Positions 24,367 through 32,022 of a stretch of 64,000 nt of DNA are shown here, one piece after another. The notes below the pieces were generated by a model, which saw nothing but the letters and a program-made list of their open reading frames with translations, was not told the DNA's origin and did no database searches. Every line of letters starts with the position of its first letter. Positions within the stretch are counted from its first letter, which is position 1. A program made the translations under genes and the position numbers. Source of the DNA: Arthrobacter globiformis NBRC 12137 (GTDB lineage: Bacteria; Actinomycetota; Actinomycetes; Actinomycetales; Micrococcaceae); assembly GCF_000238915.1 (NCBI RefSeq), contig NZ_BAEG01000037.1, forward strand, positions 124,001-188,000. Reading direction: 5' to 3'.

Positions 24367-25967
24367 ACCAGCCAATGCCGACCCCCGCAGGCGCAAGCCC
24401 CCGCATCCTCAAAGTAGAACAGCACGGCGTCGAGCCCATTCCCGCCACTGAGCGCACAGCGACGGCCTTCGACCTGTTTCGTCTGATCTTCGGCGGCGCC
24501 AACACCTTCGTCACCGTCATCTTGGGATCCGTTCCCATCCTTTTCGGTCTCTCATTCATCGACGCCCTTTGGGTAACCATCACAGGAGTCATGCTCGGCG
24601 CCTTGGTCGTCGCGCCCATGGCACTCTTTGGACCCGTCACCGGCAGCAACAATGCCGTCTCGTCCTCCGGCCACTTCGGAGCCCATGGCCGCATCATCGG
24701 CTCCTGCCTGGCGCTGCTGGTCGCAGTAGCCTTCTACTCGATTTCCGTGTGGACATCCGGCGACGTCATCCTCGGGGCAGCCCATCAGTTCTTCGCTGTG
24801 CCGAGTAACCCGTGGACCCTCGGTGCCGCTTACGGCATTCTGGCTGTCCTTATGCTCGTCGTCTGTATCTACGGCTTCCGCTTCATGCTCTGGGTCAACA
24901 AGGTAGCCATCGTCGGCGCGACCATCATGTTTCTCGCCGGGATCCTTGCCTTCGCCGACAAGTTCGACTTCGGCTATGCCGGCGCCTTCGGTATCAATGG
25001 TCTGATGTCAACAGATCCGGCCTTCTGGGCAGCCGCCATCGGGGCCGGCCTCGTGGTCATGTCCAACCCAGTATCCTTTGCAACCTTCCTGGGCGACTGG
25101 ACTCGCTACATACCGAAGGAAACGCCCCGCAAGAAGCTCATGAGCGCAGTCGTCCTCGCTAACATAGCCACCCTGCTTCCTTTCATTTTCGGTTTGGCTA
25201 CGACCAGCATCATCGCTTCAGCCGCGCCTTCCTTCTTCGAAGCCGGGGACTACGTGGGCGGACTTCTGTCAGTTTCCCCCCTCTGGTACTGCGTCCCCAT
25301 CAGCATCCTCGCTGTCATTGGCGGGATGTCCACGGGAACGGGACTTCTGTACGGCACGGGTCTGGACTTCGCCAGCATTGTTCCCCGCCTGTCCCGCGTG
25401 CAGTCGACCATCCTCATCGGCGCCGCATCGCTGGCCTTCATCCTCTTCGGAAAATTTGTCCTGAACGTGGTGCAGAGCATTTCCACCTTCGCCATCCTGA
25501 TCGTCACCTGCACCGCGCCCTGGATGGTCATCATGATCGTCGGCTTCGTGAAGCGGAAAGGCTGGTACGACCAGGACGACCTTCAGGTCTTCAACCGGCG
25601 CGTCAAGGGCGGAATCTACTGGTTCAACGACGGCTGGAACTGGCGGGCAGTGGCCGTATGGGCCCTCGCCTCAGCAACCGGACTCGTGTTCGTCAACGTA
25701 CCGGGACAATTCGTCGGCTGGCTGAGCCCGCTTGTGGCAGGGGTGGATATCAGCATTCCCGTCGCTGCCGGGCTGGCAGCGGTCCTTTATATGGCGGTGC
25801 TGGCCCGGTTCCCTGAGCCATCCTTTGTTTACGGCGCCGGCATCCCGCTGCCCGCCGCGGACCCGGTTCCGGCCCCGGCTTCGGTTCCCTCATCCCTACA
25901 GGCCCCGGGGACGCCCCCCGATTTCACGACTTCCAACACCCGTATTAAACAGAAAGCAGCACAATGA
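24363..25967 (+). CDS. NCS1-family purine/cytosine-type permease
   Basis: 534 residues with about twelve membrane helices. The N-terminal GVEPIPATERTATAFDLF leads into the first helix, as in cytosine and hydantoin permeases of the NCS1 family, and PVTGSNNAVSSSGHFG near residue 95 and NPVSFATFLGDWTRYIPKE near 235 match the conserved substrate and cation region. The GTG start overlaps the preceding stop by 4 bp, and its own stop overlaps the next ATG by 4 bp. A proline/alanine-rich cytoplasmic tail of about 40 residues closes the protein. Likely substrates are nucleobases, hydantoins, or related N-heterocycles. Confidence 0.9.
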   Translation: MNQPMPTPAGASPRILKVEQHGVEPIPATERTATAFDLFRLIFGGANTFVTVILGSVPILFGLSFIDALWVTITGVMLGALVVAPMALFGPVTGSNNAVSSSGHFGAHGRIIGSCLALLVAVAFYSISVWTSGDVILGAAHQFFAVPSNPWTLGAAYGILAVLMLVVCIYGFRFMLWVNKVAIVGATIMFLAGILAFADKFDFGYAGAFGINGLMSTDPAFWAAAIGAGLVVMSNPVSFATFLGDWTRYIPKETPRKKLMSAVVLANIATLLPFIFGLATTSIIASAAPSFFEAGDYVGGLLSVSPLWYCVPISILAVIGGMSTGTGLLYGTGLDFASIVPRLSRVQSTILIGAASLAFILFGKFVLNVVQSISTFAILIVTCTAPWMVIMIVGFVKRKGWYDQDDLQVFNRRVKGGIYWFNDGWNWRAVAVWALASATGLVFVNVPGQFVGWLSPLVAGVDISIPVAAGLAAVLYMAVLARFPEPSFVYGAGIPLPAADPVPAPASVPSSLQAPGTPPDFTTSNTRIKQKAAQ

Positions 25968-26770
25968 CTCAGCACGGAATCCAGGCCATGAAGACGCTGC
26001 GCGAGGAGATTTTTAACCTCGAGCACGTTCTCACAGCAGAGGACTGGGCGCGTCCCAGTGCATGCCCGGGATGGAGCGTTCAGGACATCGTGATCCACCT
26101 GAACTGCACTTTGCGGGAGGTAGTGAATCCCGAGTCCTTGCCCTCCCCGGTGAGTGGAGACATCGAAGCGTCCAACGACGTTGGGGTCGCGGCCTTCCGT
26201 GGTCAGTCACCTGAACAGACATTGGCCGAGTACCGGGAAATGATCGACAGCGCGATCGAGGAACTTACGAAGCTTCAGGTTCCGCCGGCAAGCGAGTCAG
26301 AAGTGGACATGGACAACGCCGGCGTGTACCCGGCCCATATCCTCGTCGATTCGCTGGTTTTCGATCACTACTGCCATCTTAGGCATGACATTTTCGCCCC
26401 GCACGGCCCCATCGACGCGCCCACAGTGAAGCCGGAAGAGGACATCGTAAGGTCCTCCCTGGACTGGTTGATGGCCGGCCTTCCCCAGATGTCGCCTGAA
26501 ACTCTTCGTACCGCAGTTACTGCCCCGGTGCGCCTGCGCCTTACAGGGGTTGGCGGTAGTGACTGGCTGATCTTCCCCGGAGCGGAGAAACCCTCTGTAG
26601 CGCTGGATGACCGAAGCGTGGAACCGGCAGCGGTGATCATCAGCGACGCGGACGACTTCATCCGCTGGGGAACCAAGCGGGCCTCGGCTGAGCGACGTGA
26701 CCAGATGGTCCGCGTTGAGGGAGACCTGAACCTCGCCCGTCGTGTCCTGGATGCGATCCACGTTTTCTAG
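25964..26770 (+). CDS. Mycothiol-dependent maleylpyruvate isomerase family protein (paralogue)
   Basis: 268 residues, strongly similar throughout to the protein at 258-1067. Both have the CxGW...HL metal site (here CPGWSVQDIVIHL), a SLPSPVSGDIEA segment, DHYCHLRHD and the same C-terminal domain ending in HV(F/Y). The ATG overlaps the NCS1 permease stop by 4 bp, and a strong hairpin follows. Two paralogues sitting in two different operons suggest a shared thiol-dependent step. The imported NCS1 substrate or a breakdown product is the likely target, by inference. Confidence 0.87.
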   Translation: MTQHGIQAMKTLREEIFNLEHVLTAEDWARPSACPGWSVQDIVIHLNCTLREVVNPESLPSPVSGDIEASNDVGVAAFRGQSPEQTLAEYREMIDSAIEELTKLQVPPASESEVDMDNAGVYPAHILVDSLVFDHYCHLRHDIFAPHGPIDAPTVKPEEDIVRSSLDWLMAGLPQMSPETLRTAVTAPVRLRLTGVGGSDWLIFPGAEKPSVALDDRSVEPAAVIISDADDFIRWGTKRASAERRDQMVRVEGDLNLARRVLDAIHVF

Positions 26771-26787
26771 GCTCAAACCCGTTTGAC

Positions 26788-26820
26788 GCTGCCCGGATCT
26801 GGAGGTCGGATCCGGGCAGC
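26788..26820. terminator. Bidirectional hairpin between isomerase and Lrp genes
   Basis: GCTGCCCGGATC (26788-26799) pairs perfectly over 12 bp with GATCCGGGCAGC (26809-26820), followed by CTTGTTTTC. It sits between convergent genes and can stop transcription from either side. Confidence 0.8.
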
Positions 26821-26898
26821 CTTGTTTTCACAGACCTGGGATCGCTCCCTTCTGAAAAAGAGATTCCTATCGCGGATCTGCTTCCGTTTCCTCTGCGG

Positions 26899-27825
26899 CT
26901 ACCGCGATCCCCAGGAAAATGGAAGCTTCTGGATGTCTAGGTACAAATACGTTTCGCTGGAAACGATGCCGTCAATGGAGCTCAAGGTGGTGTCAACGAA
27001 GTCGAGCAGCGCCTGTTTGTCTTCGCAAGTCACCTCGATGATCAGATCGTGCGATCCAGCCGTGAACAGTACCATGCCCACTTCCGGGACCTGCTGCAAA
27101 GCATCGGCTACGTGCCGGGGGCTGCCAGTTGTTCGAAGACCGACACTTGCCTGGACGTAGCGGTGGGGCGCAGCGCTACCCAGCAGTGTGTTGATGTGCA
27201 AAACTCCAGATTCCATCAGTTGCAACACCTTGCGTCTGGTGCTGGAATAGGGCACACCCGCCTTTTTTGCAAGGGTTGCATAAGGTGCACGGCCATCCTC
27301 ACGAAGGGCGTCAATAATCGCGTAGTCCACTTCGTCCAGCTCGACCGGCTCCAAAGGCTGCGGGCTGCCAGTCGTTTGCGGCTGAAAGACGCTTTGCCGG
27401 TACGCATACTTCGCGACAGCCAGGTGCATGAAGCTTTCGCAACGGACAACGCCTGGAATGCCCCGGATCTCATCCAAAACATCTAGAAGTTCCGGGTCGC
27501 TGCGGCAATCGATTTCCGCCAGAAGATCAAACCTTCCGCCGGTGCATACAACGAAACTCGAAGCTGACACCTCCGCCAGCCTTTGCGCAACGGCACGCGC
27601 GGCAATACTGACGTTCACCCCCACCAGGGCCGAGCTGCTGTAGCCCAACAGCTGAGGTGCTACGCTCGCGACCACGCGCACAACACCGGTCTTCTCCAGG
27701 CGGGTAACACGGGTCCGGGTACTCTCGCCGGATAATCCGACTGCTTCACTAAGCTCCTGAAAGGTAGCCCTCCCATTAACCTGAAGGAGCCGGACAAGTT
27801 CACGGTCGGTCGCATCCATGCTCAC
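26899..27825 (-). CDS. Lrp/AsnC family regulator with two tandem HTH-RAM units
   Basis: 308 residues, twice the usual Lrp length. The first unit has a helix-turn-helix with ATFQELSEAVGLSGESTRTR and a RAM domain; the second has APYATLAKKAGVPYSSTRRK and a second RAM domain ending in the YLYLD segment. The GTG at 27825 has AGGAGG seven to eight bases upstream; an ATG two codons inside is the alternative. Double-length Lrp proteins are found in actinobacteria and usually sense amino acids or related small molecules. The gene is convergent with the NTF2/NCS1/isomerase operon, which it may control along with unlinked targets. Confidence 0.9.
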   Translation of the reverse strand: MSMDATDRELVRLLQVNGRATFQELSEAVGLSGESTRTRVTRLEKTGVVRVVASVAPQLLGYSSSALVGVNVSIAARAVAQRLAEVSASSFVVCTGGRFDLLAEIDCRSDPELLDVLDEIRGIPGVVRCESFMHLAVAKYAYRQSVFQPQTTGSPQPLEPVELDEVDYAIIDALREDGRAPYATLAKKAGVPYSSTRRKVLQLMESGVLHINTLLGSAAPHRYVQASVGLRTTGSPRHVADALQQVPEVGMVLFTAGSHDLIIEVTCEDKQALLDFVDTTLSSIDGIVSSETYLYLDIQKLPFSWGSR

Positions 27826-28059
27826 AACAGGTCCCTCCTTCCAGGGAACGGAAGCTGCCGCGCTTCGCGAAGCGGTGGATCGCGTCATGGAGGGTCCTCA
27901 AATAACTAAAATCAGGGCCACGTCATCGATCCCGGCCGCCGACAGATATGATCCAGCGTATCGGACGGGAAGGGCCCAGCCTGGAGGTGACATCAAGATT
28001 AGGTGCAGCACCGCTTGCGAACGGCGGACGAGGATTGGGGACCCACGGGTTCCGCAGGA
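27826..28059. other. Upstream region of the Lrp gene
   Basis: No gene is seen. It must hold the Lrp promoter, but no clear -35/-10 pair or palindrome stands out. An AAGGAGGG ribosome site for the Lrp gene lies at about 27835. Confidence 0.4.
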
Positions 28060-28358
28060 CGGGCCGGCAAAATTAGAGCCCTGAACCGTCCGGCAACCGT
28101 GGCGGCATCAATCGTGGGGTCTAGAATTGCCGTCCCCAGTTCAAGGCACTCCCGGAGCTCTTGGTCTTCTAGTGCCGTGATCAGAAGTTCTTCTTTCGCG
28201 GAGAAATGAAAAGCGCAACGTCCCCGTCAGCTGCCTGCCCCGGCGCCGCTGCGACGTTGTCCAATCCATGCCCCTGAGCGGCAATCTCTACGAGGAGAAA
28301 CCCGCTCAAGCCGCTTGACGAAAAACATAGGGACACCGTCTTTTGCGGAACGCTTCAT
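28060..28358 (-). pseudogene. Decayed TetR family regulator
   Basis: On the minus strand, after ATGAAGCGTTCCGCA (start 28358), pieces of a TetR DNA-binding domain can be read in different frames. These are LLVEIAAQGHGLDNVAAAPG and then FHFSAKEELLITALEDQE, the equivalent of the YHF-S-KEEL helix. At least one frameshift between them and the lack of a full C-terminal domain show decay. It is divergent from the truncated MFS copy at 28555, which is the classic arrangement of a TetR repressor and its efflux gene. The 3' limit is approximate. Confidence 0.6.
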
Positions 28359-28421
28359 GCACTTTTCGGCCAGCCGCCATGGCCTGGCTCGATTTAGCAT
28401 TATTCATAGAAAACGCTGAAG

Positions 28422-28766
28422 CCTTGAATTTCAGTCGGGAGCGCCAGCTTATGCGTGAAAATAAACATAGAAGCAGTCAAGGCGGTAAACGACGCTGCCT
28501 AGGCGCCGTCAAACGGGATGCACCTGCGCCCGGAAGGTACATGTGTGAGGAGTAGCGTGCTGTGGCGCTGGCTAATCGGTTATGGGACCTTTGGGGTCCC
28601 GCAGGCCGGCGCGCCGATTGCCTTCTCTCTCCTGGCGCTGTCCTTGACCGGAAGCGCTGAAGTCGGAGCTGGCCTGGGGTTCGTCATGACACTTGCTCAA
28701 ATCCTTGGTGCCGTTCCCGTATCCCGTCTGGGGATCCGCTACAACGCAGTCACCTATCTCCGAATC
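28422..28766 (+). repeat. Direct repeat copy B; truncated MFS gene
   Basis: Same-orientation copy of 20481-20822. It contains the ribosome site, the GTG (28557) and about 70 codons of the MFS gene up to TYLRI, after which the similarity stops abruptly at 28766 and an unrelated sequence runs to a stop. In-frame upstream it has a TAG at 28500 where copy A has TGG. The truncated gene cannot make a transporter. Confidence 0.85.
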
Positions 28767-29061
28767 ATGTCCGTCCGTGGGGTGGGCGGCCGGCACCTGC
28801 CCGGCCCACCTCGGTGACTTGATCAGAAGATTGTCCGCCCCGCCCAGGGCGTGGCTCCCATGTGGCGTAGCCTCATCGCACAACCAGAACCGCCACATAT
28901 TGACGAGGCAACGAGATCTCCTTCCTTCGCGGAGGGTACTTACGAGTCAACGCGGGGCCTAGCTTAGGCTCGGAAGCAAGCGTAGCGTCGTCCTCGGAAG
29001 CGACCGTGGCAGGCAGCCTGGAGTGAGGGCGCCGCACTGTTTGTAGTTTCTCAAGGGAGCG
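28767..29061. other. Gap after the truncated MFS copy
   Basis: No gene is recognised. GGTGGGC and GCCCACC near 28779-28810 can form a hairpin, and CATGTGGCG/CGCCACAT at 28859-28897 form a second one. The downstream end must carry the promoter of the glucosidase gene, whose ribosome site AAGGGAG ends at 29059. Confidence 0.4.
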
Positions 29062-31239
29062 ATGATGGCTGGGTGGAATGCTGACACGGCAGCCGGCCCG
29101 TTGGGAGCCGGTACGGTCACTCTGGTCGAGGGGTCCTCGTTCTGCATTTCATTGCCCAATGGAGACATCAGCGCCGATCATCCGCACGGTCTTTTCGTGC
29201 AGGATGCCCGTATCCTTTCGGGCTGGAGCCTCACCATCAATGGGCAGCCGCTGGAGCCGCTGGCGGCGCAGACGACCGAGCCGTATCGGGCGCTGTTTGT
29301 CGGTCGGGTTCCCCGGGCTGACGGGTATGCTGACAGTCCCCTGATCGTGGAGCGACTGCGTGAATTAGGAGCCGGCATCCAGGAGCAAGTCGCTGTCCGC
29401 AACTACTCCGTGCTACCCGCCGAATGCGAAGTCGCTCTGCGGGTGGGGGCGGATTTCGCGGACCTTTTCGAGGTGAAGGAGGCGCGGATCCAACGGCGCT
29501 GGGCCGAGATTCGCCAAGTCGAACGCGATGCGCTCACCATCCGGGCACACTGGCGGGACCTCCGGAAGGGCATGGTTGTCCAGGCCCTCGGTGCGGACAT
29601 TTCGGCAGACAGCCTAATTTACCGGGTGACCGTCCCGCCGCAGGGCTATTGGAGCACGGTCTTGACCGTGCTCCCCAGCTTCGCTGAAGACGGTTCCGGG
29701 GCGGCATTTTTCCATGCTGATGGGGACGGATTGTCGCCCCGGGACCGGCGCCGACGGGAATGGGTGGCGAGAATACCGGTGCTGCAGATTGGCAATCGGT
29801 CAATCGAGCGGACCCTGCGCCGCAGTTACGATGACCTGGGCGCCTTGCGGATTGAGGATCCTGAACATCCGCAACGCGTCGTAGTCGCCGCGGGCGCGCC
29901 CTGGTTTATGACCCTGTTCGGCCGGGACTCTTTGTGGGCATCGCAAATGGCGCTGCCGGTAGACCCGTCCCTGGCGCTGGGTACGCTGCAGACGCTGGCT
30001 GACCGCCAAGGGACGGTAGTGGACCCGACCAGTGAGGAGGAACCAGGCAAGATCCTCCACGAGGTCCGGCTTGACGTTTCCAGCGGGCTATCCTTGGGAG
30101 GCAAGTCAACCTATTACGGGAGCGTCGACGCAACGCCGCTGTTCGTCGACATCCTCGGATCAGTTAGTCGATGGGGATTCGCCAGGGACACCATCACTGC
30201 ATTGCTGCCCCATGCCGATCGTGCTCTCGATTGGATCCGGGACTATGGGGACAAGGATGGCGACGGCTTCGTCGAGTACGAGCGGCTAAACCCCAACGGG
30301 CTGATCAACCAGGGCTGGAAAGACTCCTGGGACGGCATTAATTTCGCAGACGGAACCCTGGCTCAACCACCGATCGCCCTCTGCGAGGTCCAGGGCTATG
30401 TCTACGGTGCGTATACAGCCCGCGCATGGATGGCTTATGACGCCGGTGATACGGCCCTCGGGGACGAACTCTCTGACCGGGCGGCGCTTTTGAAAAAACG
30501 GTTCAACGAGGAATTCTGGATCCCTGAACTGGGCTACTACGCCATCGCTCTCGACGGCAAGAAACGACAGGTTGACGCCTGTGCCTCCAATATGGGGCAT
30601 TGCCTTGTATACGGTCTCATCGACGAGGACAAGGCGTCCCTGGTGGCCGAACGGCTGTTGTCGGATCAAATGTTCAGCGGCTGGGGCGTGCGCACTCTGG
30701 CCACTAACATGGGCGCCTATAATCCCGCGAGCTACCACAACGGCTCCGTCTGGCCGCACGACAACGCAATCATCGTGGAGGGCCTGCTGCGCTATGGCTT
30801 CGTGTCCCACGCGCAGCGAATATGTACAGGCATTCTGGAGGCCGCCGAGCATTCCGACGGCCGCCTCCCTGAGTTATTCTGCGGCTTCAGCCGGGAGCAG
30901 TTTCCCGCGCCCGTCCCCTACCCGACGGCCTGCTCGCCGCAGGCATGGGCGGCTACCACGCCCATCCAGCTGGTGACCAGCCTCATGCGGTACGACACCC
31001 ACGTTTCCCGTGGCGGAGTATGGATGAACCCGGTTCTTCCCGAAGCGTTCGGGGACCTGCACATCACGAACGCTCCCTTAGGCGGTGGTCGCATCACCAT
31101 CGACATTGCCGATTCCATACCATCAGTCCAGGGACTGCCAGAAGGTATCACCTTCCATCGGGGGTACCGTCCATGGATGACAGAACTGATTGAGCAAGCC
31201 GACCTCCGCCGAACACAAGCGCCAGGGCAAGGGCAATAG
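29062..31239 (+). CDS. Glycogen-debranching-type alpha-glucosidase (amylo-alpha-1,6-glucosidase family)
   Basis: 725 residues. The N-terminal 200 residues form the beta-rich GDE-N-like domain, starting GTVTLVEGSSFCIS and FVQDARILSGW. The rest is a (alpha/alpha)6 toroid of the GH63/GH133-like fold. Characteristic segments are WFMTLFGRDSLWASQMAL near residue 285, GFVEYERLNPNGLINQGWKDSWDG near 408-430 (core NQGWKDSWDG) and SYHNGSVWPHDNAIIVEGL near 560. Proteins of this type trim branched glucans or glucosylated osmolytes and are cytosolic; no signal peptide is visible. The next gene cluster makes PEP synthase, so a link to gluconeogenesis or carbon storage is possible. A fragment of a paralogue follows. 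Confidence 0.88.
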   Translation: MMAGWNADTAAGPLGAGTVTLVEGSSFCISLPNGDISADHPHGLFVQDARILSGWSLTINGQPLEPLAAQTTEPYRALFVGRVPRADGYADSPLIVERLRELGAGIQEQVAVRNYSVLPAECEVALRVGADFADLFEVKEARIQRRWAEIRQVERDALTIRAHWRDLRKGMVVQALGADISADSLIYRVTVPPQGYWSTVLTVLPSFAEDGSGAAFFHADGDGLSPRDRRRREWVARIPVLQIGNRSIERTLRRSYDDLGALRIEDPEHPQRVVVAAGAPWFMTLFGRDSLWASQMALPVDPSLALGTLQTLADRQGTVVDPTSEEEPGKILHEVRLDVSSGLSLGGKSTYYGSVDATPLFVDILGSVSRWGFARDTITALLPHADRALDWIRDYGDKDGDGFVEYERLNPNGLINQGWKDSWDGINFADGTLAQPPIALCEVQGYVYGAYTARAWMAYDAGDTALGDELSDRAALLKKRFNEEFWIPELGYYAIALDGKKRQVDACASNMGHCLVYGLIDEDKASLVAERLLSDQMFSGWGVRTLATNMGAYNPASYHNGSVWPHDNAIIVEGLLRYGFVSHAQRICTGILEAAEHSDGRLPELFCGFSREQFPAPVPYPTACSPQAWAATTPIQLVTSLMRYDTHVSRGGVWMNPVLPEAFGDLHITNAPLGGGRITIDIADSIPSVQGLPEGITFHRGYRPWMTELIEQADLRRTQAPGQGQ

Positions 31240-31404
31240 CCTCACTTGCCTCACGCTTTCTACAGACGGTGGGATCGACTGGCAGCGAGACCGGTTGAAG
31301 TGAAATACGCTGCGGTCCTCAGCATAGATGTGCGTGCGGTCCTGGATGGGTTGACTGGTTTGGGGAGCCTGGAGGTATTCATAAGCGACTTACCCACTAA
31401 GGAG

Positions 31405-31596
31405 ACCATTGCCGCCTTGCTGCGGCACGCGGACCGGGCGATCGAGTGGATCGAAAAATACGGGGACAAGGATGGGGAGGGCTTCGTCGAGTATGAACGT
31501 CTAAACGAACAGGGACTCATCAACCAGGGCTGGAAGGACTCCTGGGACGGGATCAACCTCGCCGACGGACATATCGCGGAACCGCCCATCGCCCTA
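31405..31596 (+). pseudogene. Fragment of a second debranching-type glucosidase
   Basis: 64 codons reading from TIAALLRHADRAIEWI through GFVEYERLNEQGLINQG to EPPIAL, about 80 percent identical to the matching part of the intact enzyme upstream (30193-30384) but with its own substitutions, such as NEQG for NPNG. Nothing before or after continues the homology convincingly. It is therefore a remnant of a paralogous gene and not a recent local duplication. Confidence 0.85.
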
Positions 31597-31639
31597 AACA
31601 GTCCCTGTCCGCTGCAGTCGCGAACCGGCTTGGTGAACT

Positions 31640-32022
31640 CGGGGTAGGAGGTGAAAACGTCTTCATCGGTATGTCGAAAACACACCGGTCGACTGGCCAT
31701 TCGGTTTTGGCCGTGCTCAAACTGGAGAATTGGACGTCCCAAAGAAATAAAAGATCGGCGACGGTCGGTAACCGACTCCAACCCGTTGAGGCAGACTTGC
31801 GTAATCTCGTTATCGACGCTTCAGAACCCGCGAGCACGAGGGAGCGCAGCTTGCTACGCGGTTGCGGGAAAAGCGTCTTCCTCTTCCTACCTTTCGTTTC
31901 GTTACGGCTTATGGGTGTTGTACCCATCACATGTATTTGCTTCCGGGGAGTCGTGCCCCGCACTCTAGCCTCACCCTATTTTGCAGCGCTTGTCAGAGCG
32001 TGCCCAACGAAGGACACCATTT
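31640..32022. other. Leader/promoter region of the PEP synthase operon
   Basis: No gene is recognised. A perfect hairpin ATGGGT-GTTGT-ACCCAT lies at 31911-31927. The ribosome site GAAGGA is at 32008-32014. Confidence 0.45.

Noticed and set aside
28518..28817. A separate 99-residue membrane protein
   Set aside because: It is a truncated copy of the MFS gene; the last 15 codons are unrelated read-through.
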